A stretch of DNA of 64,000 bases from JAZDLX01 sp964538455. Its GTDB lineage: Bacteria; Electryoneota; Electryoneia; Electryoneales; Electryoneaceae. Made by a program: the position numbers and the translations under genes. The first letter of the stretch is position 1, and every line of letters begins with the position of its first letter. Positions 28,204 to 36,426 of the stretch are shown in pieces. The stretch is from positions 1-64,000 of the forward strand of contig CAZIDZ010000012.1 in the NCBI GenBank assembly GCA_964538455.1. The letters run 5' to 3'. The notes under the pieces are model-generated. The model saw nothing but the letters and a program-made list of their open reading frames with translations, had not been told where the DNA came from and made no database searches.

Positions 28204-30354
28204 ATGAGAAGCGTATTCATATTCATCCTGTCATTCTCCATCTCGGCTATCGCTTTTTCTCAAGACAGTCTGAATGTCACCATGCCAGGGACACTTTATC
28301 ATTTCTGGGGCGGAGAAGAAACCATAGCAGTTTCGGGAAACTACGCTTACATCGCCGATTTGTTCAGCGGGCTTCGGGTGATTGATGTCTCGGATCCGTC
28401 GGACCCGCAGTCTGCTGCTGTCTGCTCCTTGTACGGCCCGCTCGAAGTCGTTGTTTCCGGTAGCTATGCCCTGGTCACCGATCGAATGATTGGATTCACC
28501 GTGATCGATATCACAGATCCCCTGAATCCCGCATCGCTCGGCATATGTTCAGTATCTGGCAGGGTTGCGGATATCAAAGCGAGTGGGAGTTATGCTTATC
28601 TGGCTGTGAGCGACAGCGGCCTGGTAATCATCGATTTCTCAACTCCGTCCTCGCCTGTGATTGCAGGCCGTTATTCTACCTCTTCTGGAGGTCGAAGTGT
28701 GGAGATATCCGGTACCACTGTTTACATGGGGGCCCAGAACGATAACAGCATTCTGGTCATCGATGTTACCGAAATCGATTCACCAATCCTGATCGGATCC
28801 GTCGCCTCGAGTATGGGGGCTGATGACATGGCCGCATCGGTAAGTCTCCTGTTCAGTTCCGAGGGCGAAGCCGGTTTAAGGCTGTATGATGTATCCACAC
28901 CTTCGTCGATCAGCGCATTGAGCGTGTTTGATGTCGCCGGTGTGGCGCAGGGGTTGTCGGTCTCCGGCGAGAAAGTTCTCATCACCGACAGTGAAACAGG
29001 ACTTTATGTCATTGATATTTCCACTCCTGAATCTCCAACACAGACAGCCCTGCTGACATTTGACGATGCGGCGATGGATGTTGCGGTACGGGGCAATTAC
29101 GCTTATGTAACGGCGAATTTGGCAGCCGTTCGTGTTGTGGACATCGCTAACCTTGCAAATCCGCAGGAAATGGGCAGCTGCGGCGAAAATGGTTTTGTTT
29201 ACAAAGTTGACAACCAGAACGACCTTGTCTTCGCTGGCCTTCAGAACGGTTTTATCAAGGTTGTGGACGCTTCCATTCCCTCAAGTCCCGTTGAAATCGG
29301 CATGAGTCCCTATCTGTACAAGGTCTTCGATGTCGATGTGGAATGGGGCTATGCCTACGTTGCCTGCGAAGAAGACGGCATCGTCAGACTGGATATCAGT
29401 ACCCCTGAAACTCCAGTGATCGAATCGACCTTCCAGACTCAATACCAGGCCAACGCAATCAAAGCGAACGGTGAGATAGCATACGTTCTCGATAATGAAC
29501 ATGATGGAATTTGTTCGATTGCTATCGTTGATTTCTCTTCTCCCAGCCCGTCCTTGTTGGGTAGTTGCGTTCTGCCTGATGCGGTGGAAATTGATTTATC
29601 AGGGGATTACGCCTATGTAGCTGCAGCTGACAGTGGGCTGCAGATAGTAGATGTTTCCAATCCGAATCAGCCTTTTATCGCAGGCAGCTATCTGGCACAA
29701 GGTTCAGTTGAAATGGTTGACGTAAGTGGTAATTATGCCTATCTGGCCGCCGGGGAGACAGGATGGATTATCCTTGATATTTCGGATGCGGCCAGCCCGC
29801 AACTGGTGAGCAGCATCGATCCAGCCTATTATGCTGTGAGTGTGACTGTCTCTGACAACCATGTGTTTCTGGGTGATTGGGCAGGGTTGGTGATCGCCGA
29901 TGTGTCAGATCCGTATGCTCCGGTCGAAGCGGGGTATTATTACGGCTATCCAAACGGGGACGTGACTGTCAATCAGAACTACGCGTACGCCGCCGGAGTG
30001 TATGGCATCTATGTATATGACATCTCGCAAGCTTTGCCTGTGGTTGAGGTACACTCGAATTACCTGCCAAAGGAATTCGAATTAGATGCTCCCTATCCTA
30101 ATCCGTTCAATCCCGCACTAACGGTTGTTGTTGAATTGCCACAGGTTGTGGACTTGCGCGTGGTTGTTTACGACATCATCGGCCGGCAGGTTGCCGAGCT
30201 GGCAAGTGGCAGAACGCAAGCTGGACGTCACACATTCACTTTCGACGGATTCGACGGATTCGACGGATTCGGCGGAGCAAGCGGTGTCTATTTCGTTCGT
30301 GCGACGGTGCCGGGGAAGATGGATCAGGTGAGGAAGGTTGTACTGATGAAATAG
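28204..30354 (+). CDS. LVIVD-repeat surface protein with T9SS sorting domain
   Basis: This 716-residue protein has a signal peptide (MRSVFIFILSFSISAIAFSQ) and about 14 LVIVD beta-propeller repeats. Each has a form like GLRVIDVSDPSDPQ, GFTVIDITDPLNPA or GLQIVDVSNPNQPF, with a matching SGNYAY strand. The last 95 residues are a T9SS type A sorting domain (DAPYPNPFNPALTVVVELPQ, then VYDIIGRQVAEL, SGVYFVRATVPGK). It should be secreted and cell-surface attached. The GGGGAGG ribosome site 4 bases upstream sets the start. Codon use and GC are more AT-rich than in neighbours. A 9-bp tandem repeat lies in the sorting domain. Confidence 0.9.
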   Translation: MRSVFIFILSFSISAIAFSQDSLNVTMPGTLYHFWGGEETIAVSGNYAYIADLFSGLRVIDVSDPSDPQSAAVCSLYGPLEVVVSGSYALVTDRMIGFTVIDITDPLNPASLGICSVSGRVADIKASGSYAYLAVSDSGLVIIDFSTPSSPVIAGRYSTSSGGRSVEISGTTVYMGAQNDNSILVIDVTEIDSPILIGSVASSMGADDMAASVSLLFSSEGEAGLRLYDVSTPSSISALSVFDVAGVAQGLSVSGEKVLITDSETGLYVIDISTPESPTQTALLTFDDAAMDVAVRGNYAYVTANLAAVRVVDIANLANPQEMGSCGENGFVYKVDNQNDLVFAGLQNGFIKVVDASIPSSPVEIGMSPYLYKVFDVDVEWGYAYVACEEDGIVRLDISTPETPVIESTFQTQYQANAIKANGEIAYVLDNEHDGICSIAIVDFSSPSPSLLGSCVLPDAVEIDLSGDYAYVAAADSGLQIVDVSNPNQPFIAGSYLAQGSVEMVDVSGNYAYLAAGETGWIILDISDAASPQLVSSIDPAYYAVSVTVSDNHVFLGDWAGLVIADVSDPYAPVEAGYYYGYPNGDVTVNQNYAYAAGVYGIYVYDISQALPVVEVHSNYLPKEFELDAPYPNPFNPALTVVVELPQVVDLRVVVYDIIGRQVAELASGRTQAGRHTFTFDGFDGFDGFGGASGVYFVRATVPGKMDQVRKVVLMK
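30241..30276 (+). repeat. In-frame 9-bp tandem repeat
   Basis: Three perfect copies of TTCGACGGA and one TTCGGCGGA encode FDGFDGFDGFGG inside the T9SS domain, just before the final strands. In-frame slippage would change length by three residues at a time. Confidence 0.9.
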
Positions 30355-30380
30355 CTTGGGATGAGTTGTGAAAGTAAAGA

Positions 30381-30416
30381 AGCGGCTCAGGTAATGCGAC
30401 TGAGCCGCTGCTCTTT
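30381..30416. terminator. Bidirectional terminator between convergent genes
   Basis: AGCGGCTCAG (30381-30390) pairs perfectly with CTGAGCCGCT (30400-30409), followed by GCTCTTTT on plus. An A-rich stretch on the other side serves the minus-strand htpG transcript. Confidence 0.85.
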
Positions 30417-30448
30417 TGCCCTGATTGTTGAATGCTCTGGACTTCGGA

Positions 30449-32326
30449 CTACTCCAGCGCGGCCTCCAGGATGCGGGTGGAGCGCACGACGAGGGTTTTC
30501 GGGTCGACGAGCAGACCGGCGGCGATCATCGCGTTGTCGAGCAGCATCTTCGCCGCTTCCGATGACAACTCAGCTTTCTCCGGTTGCGTCCGCAGGTCCG
30601 CCAGACGTTTCAGGATTGGGTGGGCGGGGTTGATTTCGAGCACCATCGACTTGCTCGGCACCGTCCCCTTTGTCACCGCCTGCATCACACGCTGCATGCC
30701 GGTGGTGAACATCTCGTCCGGATTGACGAGGATCGCGGGGCTTTTGACAAGCCGTTTCGAGACCTGCACCTCCTGCACGGCGTCCCCGAGTTGTTCCTTG
30801 ATCCAGCGGGCGAGGTCGCCGGCCTCCTTCTCGGGCAACGCCTCGGCGCCGCCCTCAGGAGCCTCGGCATCCTCAAGTTTCAGGTCCCTTTGGTCCGCGG
30901 AGATGATCGGCTTGCCCTCGAACTCGTGCAGCGCGCTCATCACGAAATCGTCCACGCCCTCGTAGCAGTAAAGGATCTCGTACCCCCGGGAGGACAGCGC
31001 CTCGCCGTAGGGACCCGCCTCGATCGCCTCGCGACTCGGGCCGGTGATGTAGTAGATCGCGGGCTGCTTCTCCGGCATCCGTTCGAGGTACTGTTCCAGA
31101 CTGACCTTTTTCTCGGGATCGGCGGAGAAGTCGTAGAGCAGCAGTTTTGCCAGTTCGCCGCGGTTGTCGGCGTCGGTGGCCACACCCTCCTTGAGGAAAA
31201 CACCGAACGTCTTGAAGAATTCACCGTATTTCTCCGCGTCGCTTTTCGCTTCCTCGGCGAGGAACTTGATCAGCCGCCCCGTGAGCACCCGCCGGAGTTT
31301 CGCCACCAGGGCGCTGTCCTGCATCGTCTCGCGGCTAATGTTCAGCGGCAGGTCCTCGCTGTCAACCACGCCGCGGATGAAGCGGAAGTACTCCGGCAGC
31401 AGCTCCTCCACCTGGGACTGGATCATCACACGTTTGCAGTAGAGCGTGACGCCGGGCTCCATGCGGCCGAGCCCGAATCCCTCCATGTTCTGTCCGGGGA
31501 CGAACAGCAGGGAGCGGATGGCGAGCGGGGCGTCCGCGTTGAAATGGAAGCTGTACATCGGATCGTCGAAAGCGTTTGCGATGAAACGGTAGAATTCCTT
31601 CATCTCGTTTTCGCCGATCTCGCTTTTCGGTTTCGCCCACAGCGGTTGCACGGTGTTAACCTGCTCGCCGTTGACACGGATGGGGAAGGGGACGAAGTTG
31701 CTGAAACGGCGGATCAGGTTCTTGATCGTGTCGGCATTCGCGAATTCGGCTGCATCGTCGCGAAGGTCCAGCGTCACCGTCGTTCCACGCGGCAGTCCGG
31801 GGTCCGCCGAGCGGAGGGTGAACGAGCCCGCGCCCTCGCTGCTCCAGACGACCGGCTCGTTGTCCGACTGCCAGGAGCGGGTGTGAACGGTCACCTTTTT
31901 CGCCGCCATGAACGCCGCATAGAATCCCACCCCGAACTGGCCGATCAGGTTCATATCCACCGGTTTGCCCTCCGCGATCTGCTGCAGGAAGGCTCGCGAC
32001 CCGGAATGGGCGATCGTCCCCAGGCTTTGGGCGGTCTCCTCGCGCGTCATGCCGATCCCGGTGTCGGTGATCGCAAAGGTTTTCGCATCGGAGTCGAGGT
32101 CAATGTGAATCTCGAGGTCGGCCTCCTCGACCTTCACTTCGTCTTTCCGAATCAGCCCGAGATGGCGCATTTTTTCCAGCGCGTCGGAGGCGTTGGAGAC
32201 AAGCTCTCGGACGAACACCTCGCGGTCGGTGTAAAGGCTGTTGATGACGATGTTGAGCAGTTGGGCGACTTCCGCCTTGAATTTCAACGTCTGGCTTTTT
32301 CCGCCTTTTGCAGTTGTCTCCGCCAT
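30449..32326 (-). CDS. htpG: HSP90-family chaperone
   Basis: A 625-residue HtpG, the usual length. The GHKL ATP-binding N-domain shows LVSNASDALEKMRHLGL (catalytic Glu upstream in VRELVSNA), ITDTGIGMTREE, and IGQFGVGFYAAFMAA. The middle domain contains LNISRETMQDSALVAKLR with the conserved Arg. The C-terminal dimerisation domain ends without an MEEVD tail, as in bacteria. It is a cytosolic folding chaperone and lies near a DnaJ-like gene, so this is a small stress-related cluster. AAGGAG lies upstream of ATG 32326. Confidence 0.97.
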   Translation of the reverse strand: MAETTAKGGKSQTLKFKAEVAQLLNIVINSLYTDREVFVRELVSNASDALEKMRHLGLIRKDEVKVEEADLEIHIDLDSDAKTFAITDTGIGMTREETAQSLGTIAHSGSRAFLQQIAEGKPVDMNLIGQFGVGFYAAFMAAKKVTVHTRSWQSDNEPVVWSSEGAGSFTLRSADPGLPRGTTVTLDLRDDAAEFANADTIKNLIRRFSNFVPFPIRVNGEQVNTVQPLWAKPKSEIGENEMKEFYRFIANAFDDPMYSFHFNADAPLAIRSLLFVPGQNMEGFGLGRMEPGVTLYCKRVMIQSQVEELLPEYFRFIRGVVDSEDLPLNISRETMQDSALVAKLRRVLTGRLIKFLAEEAKSDAEKYGEFFKTFGVFLKEGVATDADNRGELAKLLLYDFSADPEKKVSLEQYLERMPEKQPAIYYITGPSREAIEAGPYGEALSSRGYEILYCYEGVDDFVMSALHEFEGKPIISADQRDLKLEDAEAPEGGAEALPEKEAGDLARWIKEQLGDAVQEVQVSKRLVKSPAILVNPDEMFTTGMQRVMQAVTKGTVPSKSMVLEINPAHPILKRLADLRTQPEKAELSSEAAKMLLDNAMIAAGLLVDPKTLVVRSTRILEAALE

Positions 32327-32402
32327 GAGTCCTGCACTCCTTGCGTTCTTTTTTACTCTTCGATTGCCGTTTCAGATTCAGTTTGCTCGCAATCAACTTC
32401 CC

Positions 32403-32450
32403 GTGGCGCGGGCCTCCGTGCCCGCGATGGCGGCCAGGGACGGCCGCCCT
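32403..32450. repeat. Compound GC-rich double hairpin
   Basis: Two adjacent hairpins: CGCGGGC/GCCCGCG (32407-32413 and 32420-32426), then GGCGGCC/GGCCGCC (32429-32435 and 32442-32448). They lie between the htpG start and the end of the small membrane protein gene. There is no T-tract, so this looks more like a dispersed repeat than a terminator. Confidence 0.6.
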
Positions 32451-32495
32451 ACTGCTGAGAAATGTTCAAACAAAACCTGAGATAGCATGCAGCGC

Positions 32496-32756
32496 CTAGT
32501 CCTTTTGCTTTCCGTTTTCTTCGTCCTCGCCGCGAACGCCCTGATCGTCCGGGCCGGTGTCCTCCTGGATCTCATCCTCCTGGACGTACTGGACCTCCTC
32601 GATGGCGTGCTTTCGGTCGGTGCTGCTGAAACCGTACATGCTGCTTTGGGCCGTGAACTGCGCGCCGCCAAACATTCCTCGTCCGTGTTTTGCCAGATAG
32701 GCGAGTCCGAGTATAGCGAGGATTACGCCGGCGATAACGATGATAATGTCCAGCAT
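32496..32756 (-). CDS. Small membrane protein, paralogue of its neighbour
   Basis: An 86-residue protein: one N-terminal membrane span (LDIIIVIAGVILAILGLAYL), then KHGRGMFGGAQFTAQSSMYG and a strongly acidic tail (EEVQYVQEDEIQEDTGPDD). The layout and sequence match the protein at 32773-33024 (FGRGIFGRMQSTMRSS, EELQFFDEDEIRENAGPGD). ATG 32756 has AAGGAGA about 9 bases upstream. No known family recognised. Confidence 0.7.
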   Translation of the reverse strand: MLDIIIVIAGVILAILGLAYLAKHGRGMFGGAQFTAQSSMYGFSSTDRKHAIEEVQYVQEDEIQEDTGPDDQGVRGEDEENGKQKD

Positions 32757-32772
32757 GGGGCGACGTCTCCTT

Positions 32773-33024
32773 TCAGGCTTCATCTCCGGTTTCTTCTTCG
32801 CGGACGCCGAGGTCGCCGGGACCGGCGTTCTCACGGATTTCATCCTCGTCGAAGAATTGAAGTTCCTCCATCGCACCGCGCCGTTTGACGCCGTGATAGT
32901 CGATCTTGCTGCTGCGCATCGTGGACTGCATCCGGCCGAAGATTCCCCGCCCGAAGCGTGTCCGGGAGAGGAGGACAAGCACGGCAAAGATCACTGCGAG
33001 GATGAAAATGATCGTTGTTTCCAT
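32773..33024 (-). CDS. Small membrane protein, paralogue of its neighbour
   Basis: An 83-residue protein with a single N-terminal span (TIIFILAVIFAVLVLLS), a short basic patch, and an acidic tail. It is clearly related to the 86-residue protein 16 bases downstream. ATG 33024 is preceded by GGAAGGA; a GTG one codon earlier is possible. A good extended -10 promoter lies 86 bases upstream. Function unknown; the position between dnaJ and htpG hints at envelope stress. Confidence 0.7.
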   Translation of the reverse strand: METTIIFILAVIFAVLVLLSRTRFGRGIFGRMQSTMRSSKIDYHGVKRRGAMEELQFFDEDEIRENAGPGDLGVREEETGDEA

Positions 33025-33109
33025 CACGCGAATCCTTCCCGATTACCAAGGGAACGCAATCCGTAGTTCAAATCCGAGTTGACGATCATAGCTATATGCT
33101 AACTCTTTA

Positions 33110-33140
33110 ATTATACCAGTGTCTGCTTGCCAAGGCTCAA
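33110..33140 (-). promoter_or_regulatory. Probable sigma-70 promoter with extended -10
   Basis: On the minus strand, TGGTATAAT gives a consensus extended -10 (TATAAT at 33115-33110). TTGAGC (33140-33135) is a fair -35 at 19 bases. It would drive the two small membrane protein genes. The -35 lies at the last codons of the upstream dnaJ-like gene. Confidence 0.55.
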
Positions 33141-34129
33141 TCCCACGGGCGCGGCTTGAAAGAGCTGCGGTCCGCGAGCATCTCGAACAGCTCCCGCTCA
33201 TGTTTTGATATCTTGTCCGGCAGAACCACCGAGATTTCGGCGATCAGGTCGCCCCGGCCACCTCCCTTTTTCGGCAGCCCGCGACCGGGAACGCGCAATT
33301 TCTGACCCGAGGATGAGCCCGGCTTGATGCTAACCCGAATCTTTCCATCCAGCGTCGGCACCGTCACCTTTGCCCCAAGCGCCGCCTCCCAGGGAGCGAC
33401 GGGCAACTGCAGGTGCAGGTTGTGTTCGTGAACCCGGAACAATTTGTGCTGTTTGAACTTGATTTTCAGGTACAGGTCTCCCGCCGCGCCGCCGAGCCCG
33501 GGTCCTCCCTGGCCGGAGACCCGGATCCGCATGCCTTCGCGAACCCCCTCGGGGATTTTGACTTCGAGGGTCCGGGTGCCGGAATGCGGGTTGCCGTCCG
33601 GGCCGATTTCGGTGGTGTTGATGGTGAAACGGGTTTTGCCCTCGCCGATCGCTTCCTCGAGGGAGATTTCCAGAATCGCCTCGTGGTCCCGTCCGCGGGG
33701 TGCGCCGCCCGAGAATCCGCCGAATCCAGCAAAATCGCCCTGGCCGAATGGACCGCGAGCGCCGCCCGAGCGAGTTCCGCCACCGCCGAAGATGAAGTCA
33801 AAGAAATCGCTGAACCCGCCGAACCCGAATCCATCCGCGGAACCGCTCTTCCGTGCCCGGAAACCGCCCGTACTCTGCCAGCCGGGCGGGGGCGTGAAGT
33901 CGTCGCCCATCTTCCAACCCGGTCCGAGCGAGTCGTACCGCTTCCGTTTCCCCGGGTCCTTGAGGACTTCGTAGGCCTCGCCGATCTCCTTGAACCGCTC
34001 TTCCGCGCCCGACTCCTTGTTCACGTCCGGGTGGAATTTCCGCGCGAGTTTGCGGTATGCCTTGTGGATGTCGTCGTCGCTGGAGCCGCGGTCAACGCCG
34101 AGAATCTTGTAATAGTCCTTGTACTTCAT
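33137..34129 (-). CDS. CbpA-like DnaJ co-chaperone (no zinc finger)
   Basis: The 330-residue protein has an N-terminal J domain (KDYYKILGV, HPD in ARKFHPDVNKE, ending RYDSLG), a Gly/Phe-rich linker (about residues 90-145, GFGFGGFSDFFDFIFGGGG), and two C-terminal DnaJ beta domains. The cysteine zinc fingers of DnaJ are absent, so it is a class II (CbpA/DjlA-like) co-chaperone for DnaK. ATG 34129 gives the usual family N-terminus; an upstream ATG at 34153 adds eight residues. Confidence 0.9.
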   Translation of the reverse strand: MKYKDYYKILGVDRGSSDDDIHKAYRKLARKFHPDVNKESGAEERFKEIGEAYEVLKDPGKRKRYDSLGPGWKMGDDFTPPPGWQSTGGFRARKSGSADGFGFGGFSDFFDFIFGGGGTRSGGARGPFGQGDFAGFGGFSGGAPRGRDHEAILEISLEEAIGEGKTRFTINTTEIGPDGNPHSGTRTLEVKIPEGVREGMRIRVSGQGGPGLGGAAGDLYLKIKFKQHKLFRVHEHNLHLQLPVAPWEAALGAKVTVPTLDGKIRVSIKPGSSSGQKLRVPGRGLPKKGGGRGDLIAEISVVLPDKISKHERELFEMLADRSSFKPRPWD

Positions 34130-34245
34130 CGCCGGTGCGAATTTTCCCTTCATTTGTTGCTGACCGTGGAATATACCAAGAATGGCGCGAGCCGTTCCAA
34201 AAGCCCCGGGACTCCACGAAGCCGGGGAGAATCGGCGCCTGCAGG

Positions 34246-34279
34246 CAATAAGAAAACGCCTCGTTCGGCGAACGAGGCG
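34246..34279 (-). terminator. Terminator of the carboxylase-Rrf2-M24 operon
   Basis: CGCCTCGTTC (34257-34266) and GAACGAGGCG (34270-34279) form a perfect 10-bp stem with a 3-base loop. On the minus strand it is followed by TTTTCTTATT. It begins 24 bases after the M24 stop codon. Confidence 0.92.
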
Positions 34280-34302
34280 TCGTCAAGGACGGGCTCACCC
34301 GG

Positions 34303-35490
34303 TCATACATCAACGAGGATCAGCTCCTGCTGGTCCGTCCCCTCGGCAAACGTCGGCCGGCCGTCGGGCATGATCATCACGTTGTATTCGCTGCGCACGC
34401 CGAATTCCGGCAGGTAAATCCCCGGTTCGATGGAAAAGCAGGTGCGGGGGATGATCGGGCGATCGTCATGGGTCTCCAGGTTGTCCATGTTCGCGCCGTT
34501 GCCGTGGTCGGTGGTGGTGATGCTGTGGCCGGTGCGGTGGAAAAAATACTCGCCGTACCCGGCCTCCTCGATCACCTCGCGGGTTGCGTCATCAACCTCG
34601 TAGCCGCGGACAGCTTTCCCCGCTTCGATGCGGTTCCGGACCCGTTCGAATCCCGCCCGGCGTGCATCCCGCACCAACTCCCAGATCTCCTGAACATTTT
34701 CAGGAGGAGCGCTGCCGAAATATCCCATCCAGGTCTGGTCGGCGTATACCGCGGCTTTCTCTTTTCCCTTGGCCCAGAGATCGATCAGCAGCACATCGCC
34801 CGCCTTGATTTCAGTGGACTCCGTGGAGGAGGGTGAATAGTGAGGGTTCGAGGCGTTGCTGTTCACGCCGATGATCGGGTCGCCATCCCAGGTCAGCTCC
34901 GTCTTCCGGAACTGTTCGCAGATCCACTGCTGGATTTCATATTCGGTGGCGGGTTTGCCGTCGCGAATGCGCTGACCGGCCAGCTCAAAGGCCTCCGCCG
35001 CGATGCGCTTGCAGTGCTTCGCCGCGTCGAAATGACTCGCGATCTGCTGATCGTCGAGGGTCGCCTCAAAGTACTGGATCAGGTCGGCGGAGCTGACGAC
35101 ATCGACACCGAGGGAACGCACCATCTCCACAGTCCCGGCGTCCACCCAGGAGACGGTGGGAATGTGGCACTCCGGGCTGTACTCCATCGCGACGGAATCA
35201 TAGCCGTCGAGCATCGCACCCAGTTTGTCCTTAAGTGACGTATAGGAGGTGTAGAACTCATCGGAACCCGGGAGGCCATCCAGGGTGAGCGGCTCGATCG
35301 TGTGCAGCAGCTTGCGGGGTTTGCCGTGAACGGGGATCAAATAGTAGCAGCGGCGTGATCGGATGCCACCTTCGCTTAGTCCGAGGGTTGTCACCGCCAC
35401 GGGATTCACATCGCGCCAGATGTACAGCAGCCAGCCCTGCAGTTCGAGATCGGCCAACTTTTCCTGGATCTGTTCAATGGATGTTTTCAT
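34303..35490 (-). CDS. M24-family metallopeptidase (Xaa-Pro aminopeptidase-like)
   Basis: A 395-residue pita-bread peptidase. The five metal ligands can be placed: Asp in VLLIDLWAK, Asp in VYADQTWMG, His in FFHRTGHSI, Glu in CFSIEPGIYL and Glu in GVRSEYNVM. The N-terminal creatinase-like domain (residues 1-170) is typical of prolidases and Xaa-Pro aminopeptidases. It starts inside the stop of the Rrf2 gene (ATGA). Why a peptidase follows a carboxylase and regulator is not obvious. Confidence 0.9.
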   Translation of the reverse strand: MKTSIEQIQEKLADLELQGWLLYIWRDVNPVAVTTLGLSEGGIRSRRCYYLIPVHGKPRKLLHTIEPLTLDGLPGSDEFYTSYTSLKDKLGAMLDGYDSVAMEYSPECHIPTVSWVDAGTVEMVRSLGVDVVSSADLIQYFEATLDDQQIASHFDAAKHCKRIAAEAFELAGQRIRDGKPATEYEIQQWICEQFRKTELTWDGDPIIGVNSNASNPHYSPSSTESTEIKAGDVLLIDLWAKGKEKAAVYADQTWMGYFGSAPPENVQEIWELVRDARRAGFERVRNRIEAGKAVRGYEVDDATREVIEEAGYGEYFFHRTGHSITTTDHGNGANMDNLETHDDRPIIPRTCFSIEPGIYLPEFGVRSEYNVMIMPDGRPTFAEGTDQQELILVDV

Positions 35491-35921
35491 TCCCGTCCCT
35501 CCTGCTCGTCCCTCCTTCGCGGCACAATCAGGTCCGCGATTGACGTTGCCACGAGAAATTCGCGCATCACTCGGCCGTAGGGCTGCCAGCGAAGATGCAG
35601 CTCTTCGAGGACTCCCGGCTCGGCGTCCTCCAGTCCCGCGTCACGCAGATCGAAATCGGTCTGGTCTTCCGTTGACGCCGCAATGTCATACAGGCGGATC
35701 GTTCCGGGATCGCGCGCCAGCCGGATCCCGCCGCCGCGACCGCGTGTGCTCTCGATGAGGCCCGCCGCGGTGAGCTGCTGCATCACTTTCGCGAGGAAAG
35801 AGGGGGGAAGTCCGGCCGCCTCGGCCAGCTCATCGCTGCTCCAGCGCCGCTTAGGGTCGCTGTGCGTCCCCGCCATCCGCACCATCGCCCGCACCGCATA
35901 GCCCCAGGATTTGGATAACAT
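35487..35921 (-). CDS. Rrf2-family transcriptional regulator
   Basis: This 144-residue winged-helix protein has the Rrf2 pattern: SKSWGYAVRAMVRMA, then the recognition region LAEAAGLPPSFLAKVMQQLT, then STRGRGGGIRLARDPGTIRL. The three-cysteine cluster that binds Fe-S in IscR and NsrR is not present, so it probably senses something else or acts without a cluster. ATG 35921 has AGAGGG upstream; it lies 4 bases past the BCCP gene stop and overlaps the M24 start. Confidence 0.87.
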   Translation of the reverse strand: MLSKSWGYAVRAMVRMAGTHSDPKRRWSSDELAEAAGLPPSFLAKVMQQLTAAGLIESTRGRGGGIRLARDPGTIRLYDIAASTEDQTDFDLRDAGLEDAEPGVLEELHLRWQPYGRVMREFLVATSIADLIVPRRRDEQEGRE

Positions 35922-35925
35922 TATT

Positions 35926-36426
35926 TTAACCCTCTTTTTCCGCATCGATTTCAAGCAGCGCGACATTCGCTTCGACCTGCTGCCCCTCGGCGCAACGGAT
36001 CTCGGAGATCGTTCCGGAGATAGGCGCGCGCAGAGTGTGCTCCATCTTCATCGCCTCGACTACGAGCACCGTTTCGCCCTCCGATACGGTGTCGCCCACC
36101 GCCTTGAACAACTTGATCACTTTGCCCGGCATCGGCGCGGCGACCGTGTTCCCGGTGGCGACCGCACCGGCAGGAGCGTCGGGGTCGGCCAGCTCGAAAC
36201 GGAACACACGGCCGTCCACCGCCGCCCAGACCATTCCCTTGTACTCCACTGCGGCAACCCTGTGGCGGGCGCCGTTGACGCTCCACAATCCGGTTCCGTT
36301 TCCGACGCGTGTGAACGGTCCGTCGAGCTCTCTGTCTTCCGCGATGGTGGCGCTCAAACGCTCGCCGTTGACTTCAGCGCGGACGGGGAGCTCGCCCGAG
36401 CCGGTTTTAAACACGCGCCGGTTCAT
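35926..36426 (-). CDS. Acyl-CoA carboxylase alpha: BT and biotin-carrier half
   Basis: A 166-residue protein ending in a biotinyl domain with VVEAMKMEHTLRAPISG, the Lys being the biotin site. Residues 1-85 look like the small BT domain that joins alpha to beta subunits in propionyl- and methylcrotonyl-CoA carboxylases. It starts at ATG 36426 inside the stop of the biotin carboxylase gene. Together the two give 667 residues, the usual length of a single-chain alpha subunit, so this is the missing C-terminal third as a separate chain, or one gene broken by a frameshift. Confidence 0.87.
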   Translation of the reverse strand: MNRRVFKTGSGELPVRAEVNGERLSATIAEDRELDGPFTRVGNGTGLWSVNGARHRVAAVEYKGMVWAAVDGRVFRFELADPDAPAGAVATGNTVAAPMPGKVIKLFKAVGDTVSEGETVLVVEAMKMEHTLRAPISGTISEIRCAEGQQVEANVALLEIDAEKEG

